64,000 nucleotides of DNA, taken from Streptomyces platensis. Lineage in GTDB: Bacteria; Actinomycetota; Actinomycetes; Streptomycetales; Streptomycetaceae. Where the stretch lies: positions 62,001-126,000 of the forward strand of contig NZ_CP023691.1 in assembly GCF_008704855.1 (NCBI RefSeq), in the 5' to 3' direction. Under the pieces are notes generated by a model. The model made no database searches, was not told the DNA's origin, and was given only the letters and a program-made list of their open reading frames with translations. Both the position numbers and the translations under genes were made by a program. Positions 1-8,999 of the stretch are shown piece by piece (position 1 is the first letter of the stretch; every line of letters begins with the position of its first letter).

Positions 1-113
1 GCCGCGGCTACCGGGAGCTGGTCAACGCGTACGACAGTCGCGACGACGGTGACGACGGCCCGCGGACGGGGACCGTCACCGTCGCGGACACCACGGAAGG
101 ACAGAGCGCATGA
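1..113 (+). CDS. C-terminal end of an ABC exporter subunit (partial)
   Basis: Only the last 36 codons lie in the window, in the frame beginning at base 3 and ending at a TGA at 111-113. The visible peptide starts RGYRELVNAYDS, the tail usually found after the nucleotide-binding domain of a type I ABC exporter (a YRELV-type end). It continues as an acidic, low-complexity extension. The stop overlaps the ATG of the next gene (ATGA), so the two are translationally coupled and probably form a heterodimeric exporter. The family call rests on the short tail and the context, because the catalytic motifs are outside the window. Confidence 0.7.
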   Translation, partial: RGYRELVNAYDSRDDGDDGPRTGTVTVADTTEGQSA

Positions 114-1909
114 AGGCCACCGTCACCCCGCCGTTGTCCGGCGCCGCCGTGCTGCGGAGGGCCGTACAGGTTTCCCCCGAACTCCGCCAAGGACTGGGCA
201 CGGTGGCGGTCTTGGCGCTGCTCGCGGCGGCCGGCCGGGTGGTGGTGCCGATCGCCGTGCAGCAGACCATCGACCAGGGTTTCCGGGCACAGGGCGGGGC
301 GCGGCTGGGGCAGGTGCTGGTCACCGCGGCGGTGTGCGCGGTGGCGGTGCTGGCCACCGCAGGGATCACCTATGCGATGAACCACCGCCTGTACCGCACC
401 GTCGAGCGAGGGCTGGCCACGCTGCGCACCAAGGCGTTCCGGCGGGTGCACGATCTGTCCCCGGCTTCTCTGGACGGGGAGCGCCGTGGCGGCCTGGTGG
501 CGCGGGTCACCGGAGATGTCGACCAGTTCAGCACCTTTCTGCAGTTCGCGGGGATGCTCGTGATCAGCTTCGGTCAGCTGCTGGTCGGCAGCGTGGTGAT
601 GTTCGCGTTCTCGTGGGTGCTGGCGCTGACGGTCTGGGCGGTGTTCCTGCCGTTGCTGCTGGTACTGCCGCGGCTTCAGCGCCGTCTGTCGCACGCCTAT
701 GGGCGGGTGCGGGATCGGGCCGGGGACATGCTGGCGGTGACCGGTGAGGCCGTCGTGGGCGCGACGGTGATCCACGCCTACCACGCGCAGGAGCTGATCG
801 GAGAGCGGATCGACACGGCGGTGGAGCGCCACCGGCGGGCGCAGAGCCGGGCCCAGCGGCTGGTGGCGGTGACGCTCTCCGGCGGGGAGGTGGCGGCAGC
901 GGCAGCCATCGGCGGGGTGGTCGTGCTGGGTGTGCTGCTGGGCGTCGGCGGCCATCTGACGGCCGGTGAGCTGGTGGCGTTTCTGTTCCTGGTGACGCTG
1001 TTCATCGGTCCGATGCAGATGACCAATGAGGTGCTCAACGAGTTGCAGAACGCGCTGGCGGGCTGGCGCCGGGTGCTGTCGGTGGTGGATGCGCCGGTGG
1101 AGGTCCGTGATCCGGGTGAGCGCGGCACCGATCTGCCCCAGGGGCCGGTGTCCGTGCGGTTCGACAAGGTGGGCTACGCGTATCCGGACGGGCCCCAGGT
1201 GCTGCACGAGGTGTCGGCCGAGGTGGCCCCGCGCAGCCGGGTCGCGGTCGTGGGCGAGACCGGGTCGGGGAAGTCGACGTTCGTGAAGTTGCTGGCGCGG
1301 CTGTCGGACCCGTCCTCGGGGCAGGTGCGGCTCTCCGGTACGCCCTTGACGACGGTGCGGTTCGCGTCGCTGCGCCGCCGGGTGGTAATGGTGCCGCAGG
1401 ACGGATTCCTCTTCGACGCCACGGTTGCCGACAACATCCGCTTCGCGCGCCGGGACGCCTCGGACGAGGAGATCGGCCGGGCACTGGCCGATCTGGGGCT
1501 GGACGACTGGCTCGCGTCCCTGCCGGAGGGTCTGCACACCCGCGTCGGGCAGCGCGGCGATGCCCTGTCGGCCGGTGAACGGCAGTTGGTCGCGCTCGCC
1601 CGCGCCTATCTGGCCGACCCCGATCTACTGATCCTCGACGAGGCGACCTCGGCGGTGGACCCGGCGACGGAGGTGCGCCTGCAGCAAGCGCTGGAGAGTG
1701 CGACACGCGGCCGGACCTCGGTCTCGGTGGCGCACCGTCTCTCCACGGCCCAACACGCCGACCTGGTCCTCGTTTTCGACCGGGGCCGCATCGTGCAGCA
1801 GGGCACGCACGATGAGCTGGCGGGGCGGCCGGGGGTGTACGCGGACCTGTACGCGGCGTGGGTGTCCGCGACGGGCGGCACAGGGCCGGCGCACAGCGCG
1901 CGGCGCTGA
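110..1909 (+). CDS. ABC exporter, fused membrane and ATPase domains
   Basis: This 599-residue type I ABC exporter subunit has an N-terminal six-helix transmembrane domain (about residues 20-320) and a C-terminal ATPase. The ATPase shows Walker A GETGSGKST near residue 381, an altered signature LSAGERQ near 486 in place of LSGGQ, and Walker B LLILDEATSAVD near 505. The D-loop and H-loop (SVAHRLS) are intact. The ATG overlaps the stop of the preceding exporter gene. Heterodimeric exporters of this kind at the edge of a biosynthetic cluster usually expel the product. The altered signature motif suggests unequal ATP sites in the pair. The substrate is unknown; the role as cluster exporter is inferred from position. 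Confidence 0.93.
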   Translation: MKATVTPPLSGAAVLRRAVQVSPELRQGLGTVAVLALLAAAGRVVVPIAVQQTIDQGFRAQGGARLGQVLVTAAVCAVAVLATAGITYAMNHRLYRTVERGLATLRTKAFRRVHDLSPASLDGERRGGLVARVTGDVDQFSTFLQFAGMLVISFGQLLVGSVVMFAFSWVLALTVWAVFLPLLLVLPRLQRRLSHAYGRVRDRAGDMLAVTGEAVVGATVIHAYHAQELIGERIDTAVERHRRAQSRAQRLVAVTLSGGEVAAAAAIGGVVVLGVLLGVGGHLTAGELVAFLFLVTLFIGPMQMTNEVLNELQNALAGWRRVLSVVDAPVEVRDPGERGTDLPQGPVSVRFDKVGYAYPDGPQVLHEVSAEVAPRSRVAVVGETGSGKSTFVKLLARLSDPSSGQVRLSGTPLTTVRFASLRRRVVMVPQDGFLFDATVADNIRFARRDASDEEIGRALADLGLDDWLASLPEGLHTRVGQRGDALSAGERQLVALARAYLADPDLLILDEATSAVDPATEVRLQQALESATRGRTSVSVAHRLSTAQHADLVLVFDRGRIVQQGTHDELAGRPGVYADLYAAWVSATGGTGPAHSARR

Positions 1910-1930
1910 CGGCGGGGCAGCAGGGGCGGT

Positions 1931-3427
1931 TCAGGACACCCCGCGCATCAGGCGGCGCAGCGAGCTCCGGGCCAGCGCGACCGCCGCGGCGCACAGCAGG
2001 GCGGCGGCGCCCAGCACGGCAAAGTACACGTCGTACGGGAGGATGTCGCTGAGCCGCACGACCTGGGCGCTCAGCGCGCTGCCCGCGGCCACCGAGAGGA
2101 ACCACAGGCTCATGATCTGCCCGGCGAAGCGGTGCGGCGCCAACCGTGTGGTCACACTCAGGCCGGTCGGGCTGAGGCAGAGTTCGGCGAGCACCTGGAC
2201 GAGAAAGGCGGCGAGCAGCCACAGGGGGGAGGCGCGCCGGCCATCGGACGCGGCCAGGCCGGCGCCCGCCATGAGGAGCGTCGCGACGCCGAGACCGGCC
2301 AGTCCCAGGGCGAACTTCGCCGCGGTGCTGGGCTGCCGGTGGCCCAGACGCAGCCACAGCGCGGCGAACACGCCCGCCAACAGCATGCCGTAGAGCGGGC
2401 CGGCCGACTGGAACCAGCCGGTGGGGATCTGCCATCCGAAGAGGGCCCGGTCGATGTGGCGTTGGGCGAACAGGCTGATAAGGGAGCCGCCCTGTTCGGC
2501 GATCATCCAGAAGACCGTGGCGGCCAGGAAGATCCATATGTACGCACGCAGGCGGCTGCGGTCCACCGCGTCCAGCCCGGGGGCGCGGAACATCGCCACG
2601 AAGTACAGGGCGGGCACCACGAGGGTCAGCGCGGACAGCGCGTAGAGCACGCCGGCCAGCGCCCCCAGGCCCGCCGCAACGACGACGGCGACCACGGCCG
2701 CCACCGCCCCGACTGCGCATCCGGCCCAGGCGGCGGCCCGCTGTAGCTGGTGCGTGGTGGCGCGGGTACGCGGCGGTGGGCCGGCCGGGCGGAGCTGCCG
2801 TGAGCCGCGCAGGTAGACGGTGAGGCCGAGGAGCATGCCCACGGCCGCGGCGCCGAACCCGGCGTGCCAGTCGACGCGTTCGCCCAGCCAGCCGGTGACC
2901 AGCGGGGCGGCGAAGGCCCCGATGTTGATGCCCAGGTAGAAGAGGGAGAAGCCGGCGTCCCGACGTGCGGTGCCGTGGGCGGCCGGGGCACCGGGCACGT
3001 CGTAGAGCCCGCCGAGCATCGTGGAGATGTTGGGTTTGAGCAGACCGGTACCGACCGCGATGAGCAGCAGGCCCAGGTAGGTGCCGGCCGCCGCGAGCGG
3101 CAGCGCGAGAGCACAGTGCCCGGCAGCGATCACCAGACCGCCGCCGAGGACCGTACGGTGTGCGCCCCACAGCCGGTCGGCCAGCCAGCCGCCGGGGACA
3201 GCGAGCAGGTTGACCAGTCCTCCGTAGACGCCGAAGATTCCGGCCGCGGTGGTCGGCGGCAGGCCGAGGCCTCCCCGGGAGGACGGCGCAACGAGGTAGA
3301 GCACGAGGATCGCGCGCATGCCGTAGTAGCTGAACCGCTCCCACATCTCGGTTCCCCACAGGGCCGGAAGCCCTCGTGGGTGCCGTTTGCGGGGCGTGGT
3401 GCGGGCCGTTGACTCCTCGACGCTCAT
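1931..3427 (-). CDS. POT/PTR2-type proton-coupled transporter (MFS)
   Basis: This 498-residue integral membrane protein has about 12-14 hydrophobic helices. Near the N-terminus it carries the POT family hallmark ExxERFxYYG (GTEMWERFSYYGMRA), which identifies the proton-dependent oligopeptide transporter branch of the MFS. I chose the ATG at 3427 because a GGGGGA ribosome site precedes it and the POT motif follows about 27 residues in; the open frame runs further upstream, but antisense to another gene. It is convergent with the ABC exporter and lies just downstream of pabAB. POT members usually take up di- or tripeptides, but cluster-borne homologues may move peptide-like products. The direction of transport here is not shown by the sequence. 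Confidence 0.9.
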   Translation of the reverse strand: MSVEESTARTTPRKRHPRGLPALWGTEMWERFSYYGMRAILVLYLVAPSSRGGLGLPPTTAAGIFGVYGGLVNLLAVPGGWLADRLWGAHRTVLGGGLVIAAGHCALALPLAAAGTYLGLLLIAVGTGLLKPNISTMLGGLYDVPGAPAAHGTARRDAGFSLFYLGINIGAFAAPLVTGWLGERVDWHAGFGAAAVGMLLGLTVYLRGSRQLRPAGPPPRTRATTHQLQRAAAWAGCAVGAVAAVVAVVVAAGLGALAGVLYALSALTLVVPALYFVAMFRAPGLDAVDRSRLRAYIWIFLAATVFWMIAEQGGSLISLFAQRHIDRALFGWQIPTGWFQSAGPLYGMLLAGVFAALWLRLGHRQPSTAAKFALGLAGLGVATLLMAGAGLAASDGRRASPLWLLAAFLVQVLAELCLSPTGLSVTTRLAPHRFAGQIMSLWFLSVAAGSALSAQVVRLSDILPYDVYFAVLGAAALLCAAAVALARSSLRRLMRGVS

Positions 3428-3450
3428 CGTCGTCCCCCCGTGCCGCGGTA

Positions 3451-5802
3451 TCAGGCCGTCGTGGCGTCCGCCGGCGGCAGCGTCAGCACCGGGATGTCGT
3501 CCACCACCGGGTAACTGCGAGCGCAGGCGGTGGCGGTGCACACCAGGGAGTCCCCCGAAGGGGCAGGGGCGAGCGCGGCCTTGCACAGGGGGCAGGCGAG
3601 CAGGTCGAGCAGTCGTGCGTCGAGCATGGTGGAGCTCCATTTCGGATCGGGTGTGGACGGGTCGTGCGCGGCCGGTGCGCCGGCCGGGCCGGGGCGGAGC
3701 AGCGCCCGGAGCGGGGCGGCGGCCTTGAGGAGCATCTCCGCGTACTCCTCTTCCGGGTCGGAGCCGAGCACGATCGCTCCTCCGGCTCCCACCCGCCAGC
3801 GTCCGGCGGTGCGGATCGCGGTGCGGATGACGATGTTGAGGTCTGCGCCACCAGCGAGGCCGAAGTAGCCGAGGGATCCTGAATAGACTCCGCGGGCCTC
3901 GGTCTCCAGCCCGTCGAGGATCTCCATCGTGCGCAGCTTGGGGGCGCCGGTCATCGAACCGCCCGGAAAGCAGGCCGCCAACGCGCCGACCGCGGTCGTG
4001 CCCGGGTTGAGCGTGCCATGGATGGTGGAGACCAGCTGATGGACGGTGGCATAGGTCTCGACGTGCATCAGGCGCGGCACGGTGACGCTCCCGATCTCGC
4101 AGACCCTCCCGAGGTCGTTGCGGAGCAAGTCGACGATCATGAGGTTCTCGGCCCGGGTCTTGGGGTCCGCGGCAAGGTCCCGGCACAGGCGGGCGTCCTC
4201 GTCGGGGGTGCGGCCGCGCGGTGCGGTGCCCTTGACCGGTTTGGTCTCCGCGGTGCCGTCGGGCCGGACGCGCAGGAAGCGTTCCGGTGACGAGCAGACC
4301 ACTTCGGTGCCGCCCAGCCGCAGAAACGCCGCGTAGGGGGCGGGGTTGGCGCGGCGCAGCGCCAGGTGGGCCGTCAGCGCGTCCGCCGTGGAGGCGACGT
4401 GCAGGGTGTCGGTGAGGCAGATCTCGTAGCTCTCACCCTCGTGGAGCTTGTCCCGGCAGACGGCGATGTCCTTCGTGTACTGCTCCTCGCCGCGTGCGGA
4501 GACATCCTCGGTGCGGTGGCCGGGTGCCGGGGCGCTGGGCGCGGGCCGCTCCGGCAGCCGCGGGGGTGCGGGCAGGGCGCGCAGCGCGGCCTCCGTACGG
4601 TCCAGCCATCGCTCAGCACCGGCCAGGCCCCCGGGGTCCTCCGGGCGGTACAGGCACAGCAGGTGCGTCTCGTCCGCTGTGTGGTCGACCGCGAGCAGGC
4701 GGTCGGCGAAGATCCAGGCTGCGTCGTCCTCGGCGGGGGTGTGCCGGGTCGGCGAGCCGAGATCCGCGCGGAGTTCGTACCCGAAGTAGCCGACGTAGCC
4801 GCAGGTGAAGTCGAACGCCGTGCCCGGGTCGGGCAGGTGACGCCGGGCCAGCTCGTTGTCCAGGTAGCTGAAGATGTCGCCGTCGGTGTGGGTGACGGTG
4901 CCGTCGGAGGCGGTCACCTCGACGGTGCCGGTGCCGACGCGGTAGCGGACCACCTCGGCCAGTGGCCCGTGGGCGTCGCCGAGGAAGGAGAACCGGGACA
5001 GACCCGGTGCGGTGCGGGAGCTGTCGAGCCAGAACGCGTGCTTCCGGTCGGCGTACAGGGTGGTGAACGCCGCCTCGGTGTCGACGGCGGTGCCCAGCCG
5101 CCGGGTGCGCAGCCGGTACGGGCCCGGTGTCCGGTCGGTGCGGGTCGCGGGAGCGGCGGGGGTGCGGCGTCGGGCGGGCGACGGCGCCACCGGGCGACGG
5201 GCGGGCCGGGTGGCGTGGTGTTCCGCAGTGAGCCGGGCGAAGTTGGCGAGCAGTTCCGGACCGTACTCGGTACAGATGGATTCGGGGTGGAACTGCACGC
5301 CCCACAAGGGAAGTTCGCGATGGCGCAGCCCCATGATCACGCCGTCCTCGGCCCATGCGGTGGCTTCCAGTTGCAAGGGCAGCGGGTCCGCGACACACAG
5401 TGAGTGGTAGCGGACCCCGGTGAAGTGCCGGGGCAGGCCGTGAAAGAGGTCCTTGCCGGTGTGCTCGATCCGGGTCAGATGCCCGTGGCGCGGCCGCGGT
5501 GCAGGGGAGACCGACGCTCCCGCGGTGAGCGCGATGCCCTGGTGCCCGAGGCACACACCGAGGGTGGGCAGCCGGGGTGCGGCGAGCAGCCCGGCGGCGT
5601 GGGCCAGGTCCCCGGGGTGGTCCGGCCGGCCCGGTCCGGGCGAGACGACGACATTGTCGAAGCCGGAGAGGTCCGGGGCCGGGCCGCGCAGCGCCGGGTC
5701 GTCGTGGCGCAGCACCGTCGGCTCGGCTCCGGTCACTTGGGCGATCAGCTGGTGGAGGTTGTAGGTGTAGGAGTCGTAGTTGTCGACGAGGAGTGTGTGC
5801 AT
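3451..5802 (-). CDS. pabAB: Aminodeoxychorismate synthase (PabA-PabB fusion) with C-terminal Trm112-like zinc ribbon
   Basis: This 783-residue fusion converts chorismate and glutamine to 4-amino-4-deoxychorismate. Residues 1-190 are a class I glutamine amidotransferase with Cys84 (GVCLGHQG), His172 and Glu174 (FHPES). Residues 225-700 are the chorismate-binding synthase domain. The motif PVKGT at 522-526 has the lysine typical of aminodeoxychorismate synthases, where anthranilate synthases have PIAGT. The same frame then runs into a Trm112-like zinc ribbon (about 726-783; Cys737, 740, 755, 760; YPVVDDIPVL). That tail also has its own start, ATG at 3627 preceded by GGAG, so it might be made separately as a 58-residue protein. 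No PabC lyase is seen nearby, so the product may be used as such or converted by the primary-metabolism lyase. Fusion to Trm112 is unfamiliar to me. Confidence 0.95.
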   Translation of the reverse strand: MHTLLVDNYDSYTYNLHQLIAQVTGAEPTVLRHDDPALRGPAPDLSGFDNVVVSPGPGRPDHPGDLAHAAGLLAAPRLPTLGVCLGHQGIALTAGASVSPAPRPRHGHLTRIEHTGKDLFHGLPRHFTGVRYHSLCVADPLPLQLEATAWAEDGVIMGLRHRELPLWGVQFHPESICTEYGPELLANFARLTAEHHATRPARRPVAPSPARRRTPAAPATRTDRTPGPYRLRTRRLGTAVDTEAAFTTLYADRKHAFWLDSSRTAPGLSRFSFLGDAHGPLAEVVRYRVGTGTVEVTASDGTVTHTDGDIFSYLDNELARRHLPDPGTAFDFTCGYVGYFGYELRADLGSPTRHTPAEDDAAWIFADRLLAVDHTADETHLLCLYRPEDPGGLAGAERWLDRTEAALRALPAPPRLPERPAPSAPAPGHRTEDVSARGEEQYTKDIAVCRDKLHEGESYEICLTDTLHVASTADALTAHLALRRANPAPYAAFLRLGGTEVVCSSPERFLRVRPDGTAETKPVKGTAPRGRTPDEDARLCRDLAADPKTRAENLMIVDLLRNDLGRVCEIGSVTVPRLMHVETYATVHQLVSTIHGTLNPGTTAVGALAACFPGGSMTGAPKLRTMEILDGLETEARGVYSGSLGYFGLAGGADLNIVIRTAIRTAGRWRVGAGGAIVLGSDPEEEYAEMLLKAAAPLRALLRPGPAGAPAAHDPSTPDPKWSSTMLDARLLDLLACPLCKAALAPAPSGDSLVCTATACARSYPVVDDIPVLTLPPADATTA

Positions 5803-5882
5803 GAGTGCTCCCTGCTGCGGCGGCCGCCCGCCGCCGGGCCATCGGAATCCGGTGCCGCGGGCGCATCGGCGCGCCCGCTGCG

Positions 5883-6635
5883 TCAGTGCCCCATCGCCAG
5901 CCCCCCGTCGACGGGAAGGACGGCACCGGTGACATAGCCGGCCTGCTCGTCCGTGAGGAAGGCGACGGTTTCGGCGATCTCCCGGGCCGTGCCGGACCGT
6001 CCCAGCGGGACGCCGGAGAGGATCGACTCCCGTCTGCGGGGCGGCAGATCACGGGTGAGGTCGGTGTCGACGAAGCCGGGCAGTACGACATTGACCGTGA
6101 TGCCGGACGGGCCGAGTTCGCGGGCCGCCGAACGCGCCAGCCCGGCCAGCCCGGCTTTGGCGGCCGCGTAGTTGGCCTGTCCGGGAGTGCCCAGCACCGC
6201 TGCGACGGAGGAGACCAGCACCACCCGCCCCCAGCCGGTGTCCGCCATGCCCGCGGCCGCGCGGCGCAGCAGCCGCCAGGCACCGGTGAGATTGGTGTCG
6301 ATGGTCCGGCGGAAGGTGCGCTCCTCCATCCGCATCAGCAGTCCGTCGTCGCGGGCCCCGACATTGGACACCACGATCTGCACCGGGCCGTGGTCCCGCT
6401 CGGCCCGAGCGAAGGCCTCCTCGACCTGCTGTGAGTCGGTGACATCGCAGGTCAGGCCGGTGAGCCCGGCGGCGGCCCGACCGGAGCGGGAGCCGACCAG
6501 GACGCGGTGACCGCGGCGGGCCAGGGCGGTGGCCGTGGCCAGTCCGATGCCCCGGCTTCCGCCGCTGACCAGCGCGACTCGTGCTGTCGTGGCCGGGGAC
6601 GGGGCGGGGTGAGGGCCGGGGGGCGGCTCAGCCAA
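5883..6635 (-). CDS. 3-oxoacyl-ACP reductase (FabG-like SDR)
   Basis: This 250-residue short-chain dehydrogenase has the NADPH-binding motif SGGSRGIG near residue 25, NVGA at the NNAG position, and the catalytic Ser-Tyr-Lys set (SSVAAVLG, YAAAK). Length and pattern match FabG. It should reduce a beta-ketoacyl thioester held on one of the cluster ACPs. The best start is a TTG at 6635 overlapping the fabD-like stop by eight bases, since no ATG or GTG lies before the Rossmann motif. It lies downstream of the AT and KS genes in a coupled series, so it is part of the same acyl-building module. No dehydratase or enoyl reductase was seen, which suggests the chain is not fully reduced or that other enzymes help. 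Confidence 0.93.
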   Translation of the reverse strand: MAEPPPGPHPAPSPATTARVALVSGGSRGIGLATATALARRGHRVLVGSRSGRAAAGLTGLTCDVTDSQQVEEAFARAERDHGPVQIVVSNVGARDDGLLMRMEERTFRRTIDTNLTGAWRLLRRAAAGMADTGWGRVVLVSSVAAVLGTPGQANYAAAKAGLAGLARSAARELGPSGITVNVVLPGFVDTDLTRDLPPRRRESILSGVPLGRSGTAREIAETVAFLTDEQAGYVTGAVLPVDGGLAMGH

Positions 6636-7590
6636 GGGGAAGCACCGCCTTCAGGGGCTCCATGGCGTTCAGCGCCAGCGGGGTCAGCTCCGGGTGCCTG
6701 CGGGCCGTCTTGGCCATGACCTGGCCCGGTCCGGTGTCCAGCAGCAGCCGGATGCCGGACCGCACTACTGCGCGCAGCGCCGTGTGCCACCGCACCGGTA
6801 CCTCGAGTTGGCACAGCAGGTCGGCGCGGAGTGCGTCGACGTCGGCGGTCGGCCGGCCGTCGCTGTTGAGCAGCACGGGCCCGGAGGGCGGGGCGAGTCG
6901 CACGGTGGCCAGCATCGGGCGCAGTTGCTTCTGCACGGGCGCCATCAGCGGGGAGTGGGACGCCACGCCGGTGGCGACCTCGGTGACGCGGACATCCGGG
7001 GTGTCGGCGGCCCGGTCGGCGACCCACCGCACGGCGTTGGCGTCTCCGGAGACGACGAGGTGGCGCGGGCCGTTGTAGCAGGCGATCACCGCCTGCCCCA
7101 GGTCCGGCGGGCAGTCGGCGCACCAGCCGGTGACGATGTCGGGCGGCAGCCCGGAGACCGAGGTCATCAGGGCCGGGCGCACCCGGGCCTGCTCCCCCAT
7201 CAGCCGGGCCCGTTCGGAGACGAGGCGCAGTGCGTCGGCGAAGCCGAGGACGCCCGCCTCCACCAGGGCGGCGAAGTGTCCGAGACTGTGTCCGCCCACG
7301 AGCGCGGGCGGGGCCCAGCGTGCGCCCAGGTGCGCGCGCAGCGCCGCCGCGCAGGCGAGTCCGGTGGCGACGACGGCGGGGTGGGACAGTTCGGGCGGCC
7401 GGAGTTCGGCGGGCGTGCCATCGGTGCACAGCCGGGTCAGTGACAGGCCGGTGGCCTCGTCGGCGCGGGCCAGCACCTCCCGGGCAACCGGGTGGTCGCG
7501 GACCAGCCGGTATGCCATACCGGGGAGTTGGGAGCCGGCGCCGGGAAACGCCAGGGCGTAGCGGCTCTCGCCGATGGTCTGCACGGTCAC
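6628..7590 (-). CDS. ACP S-malonyltransferase (FabD-like)
   Basis: This 320-residue acyltransferase should load malonyl units from CoA to the cluster ACPs. It shows the N-terminal FPGAGSQLPGM motif, the nucleophile motif GHSLGHFAAL and a C-terminal GPGQVM. The GTG start at 7590 follows a strong AGGAGGCGGG ribosome site and overlaps the stop of the ligase gene (GTGA). The open frame continues upstream as antisense to the ligase, and that part is not credible. A dedicated free-standing malonyltransferase beside KS, KR and ACP genes shows that the cluster runs its own dissociated (type II) chain extension and does not depend on primary FabD. Confidence 0.93.
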   Translation of the reverse strand: MTVQTIGESRYALAFPGAGSQLPGMAYRLVRDHPVAREVLARADEATGLSLTRLCTDGTPAELRPPELSHPAVVATGLACAAALRAHLGARWAPPALVGGHSLGHFAALVEAGVLGFADALRLVSERARLMGEQARVRPALMTSVSGLPPDIVTGWCADCPPDLGQAVIACYNGPRHLVVSGDANAVRWVADRAADTPDVRVTEVATGVASHSPLMAPVQKQLRPMLATVRLAPPSGPVLLNSDGRPTADVDALRADLLCQLEVPVRWHTALRAVVRSGIRLLLDTGPGQVMAKTARRHPELTPLALNAMEPLKAVLPLG

Positions 7591-8999
7591 CGGTGTCCCG
7601 CCTCCTGCCACAGCCGGGCCGCGTGCACCTTGCCCGATCCGGTGCGCGGCAGCCGGCCGGTCAGATGGATACGGGTCGGGATCTTGTACGGGGAGAGCAG
7701 TCCGGCCAGATGACGGCGCACCGCCAGTTCTGTGACCTCCGGGCCGGCCGCGATGAAGGCCACGAACCGGTCGGGCGGGCCGGGGGTGCCGGCCGGGGGC
7801 GCGCTCACCAGGCACTCGCGCACGCCCGGTACGCAGCTGAGGGCGAGTTCCACCTCCGCCGGGTCGACCTTCCGCCCGGCCACGGTGATACGGCGGCCGG
7901 CCCGGCCGTGTACCTGCACGGTGCCGCCCCCGGGCAGGACGCCGATGTCGCCGGTGCGGAACCAGCCGTCCGTGGTGGCCTGGGCGGTCAGCTCCGGAAG
8001 GCCCCGGTAGACGACGGGTGGTCCCTGGTGCCGGAAGCAGAGCTCACCCTCGGCGTCGGTGTCCTCCCGTAGCACGCCGTCGTCGTCGCGGACGGCCGCC
8101 CGTATGCCCGGTACGAGCCGGAGCGGTCCACCGGGGCGGTCGTCGGCGAAAGCGAGCTGGCCGAGTTCGGTGGCGCCGTACTGGTCGCGCAGGTTGCGGC
8201 CGGTGGCGTCCCGCCAGGCGTGCGCCGTTTCCCGGTCCAGCGGTTCGCCCGCCGAGACACATACCCGGAGCGCGGGCGCGGACAGCCTCTCCCCGCGGGA
8301 GAGCAGCGATCTGTACAGGAACGGCACGGACTGAACAACGGTGGCTCCGGTAGTGCGCAGAGCGTCCGCCAGTGCCGAGGGCGCGGGCGGGTGGGCGGCG
8401 AGGACGAGGGCGGCGCCGGTGTGCAGTGCGGGCAGCAGTGCCACCCCGAAGGCGAAGGCGTGGTGGAGCGGCGTCGTGCAGAGGATGCGGTCGCGGCCCG
8501 TGATGTCCGCGGTGTGCGCGAAGGCGGCGGAGTTTGCGCAGGTCGCGGCCCAGCCCTTGCGTACCACCTTGGGCAGCCCGCCGGTGCCGGAGGTCACCAG
8601 GTTCAGCGCGGTGGCGTGGGAGGCGTCGGGGGGTTCGCTCTCGGCGCCGGCCGCGGGCGCCGCGTCGAGGGAGGGTGGGTCGATCCGGTCACGGGTGCCG
8701 GCCAGTTGGTCGGCGCGGTCGCGCTCGTGCCGGGTGCTCCGTGCGTCGTGCAGCACCAGCTCGGCTCCGGCGGCGGCGAGGCCGAGCAGCGCGACGATGC
8801 TCGCCGGATCGTTGCGCACGACCAGGCCTACCCGCTGTCCGGCAGTGTGGCCCCGACCGAGGTGATGCTGCCGCGCGCCGGCCACCAGGCGCGCGAGTGC
8901 GCGGTAGCTCAGGCTGCCGTGCTCGTGGACGAGGGCGGTCCGGTGGGGGTGTTCGGCGGCCCACCGGGCAAGGGCCCCGTACGGCGTGGACGTGGTCAT
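7587..8999 (-). CDS. AMP-forming acyl-CoA/acyl-ACP ligase
   Basis: This 470-residue adenylate-forming enzyme activates a carboxylic acid as acyl-AMP and passes it to CoA or an ACP. It has a degenerate P-loop (NLVTSGTGGLPKVV where TSGTTGxPK is usual), the QYGATELG motif, the GWFRTGDIG hinge region and the C-terminal catalytic lysine in GSGKVHAARL. The ATG at 8999 overlaps the preceding KS-like stop (ATGA). With aminodeoxychorismate synthase at one end of the operon and malonyl-transfer and KS genes around it, a likely substrate is an aromatic starter such as 4-aminobenzoate, loaded on an ACP. That substrate is inferred. The specificity pocket cannot be read reliably by eye. Confidence 0.88.
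   Translation of the reverse strand: MTTSTPYGALARWAAEHPHRTALVHEHGSLSYRALARLVAGARQHHLGRGHTAGQRVGLVVRNDPASIVALLGLAAAGAELVLHDARSTRHERDRADQLAGTRDRIDPPSLDAAPAAGAESEPPDASHATALNLVTSGTGGLPKVVRKGWAATCANSAAFAHTADITGRDRILCTTPLHHAFAFGVALLPALHTGAALVLAAHPPAPSALADALRTTGATVVQSVPFLYRSLLSRGERLSAPALRVCVSAGEPLDRETAHAWRDATGRNLRDQYGATELGQLAFADDRPGGPLRLVPGIRAAVRDDDGVLREDTDAEGELCFRHQGPPVVYRGLPELTAQATTDGWFRTGDIGVLPGGGTVQVHGRAGRRITVAGRKVDPAEVELALSCVPGVRECLVSAPPAGTPGPPDRFVAFIAAGPEVTELAVRRHLAGLLSPYKIPTRIHLTGRLPRTGSGKVHAARLWQEAGHR

Noticed and set aside
8..1537. Long leftward open frame opposite the ABC exporter gene, rich in His, Arg and Gln
   Set aside because: It is the mirror of high third-position GC in the real gene; the composition is unlike any protein family and it has no ribosome site. 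Many similar antisense frames across the window were left out for the same reason.
1931..4186. The POT transporter frame extended upstream to about 751 residues
   Set aside because: The extra part is antisense-like frame overlap with pabAB. The ATG at 3427 has a good ribosome site and matches the family start.
6628..7815. A 395-residue form of the malonyltransferase starting at 7815
   Set aside because: The extra N-terminus overlaps the ligase gene out of frame. GTG at 7590 with AGGAGG and the usual FPGAGSQ position is better.
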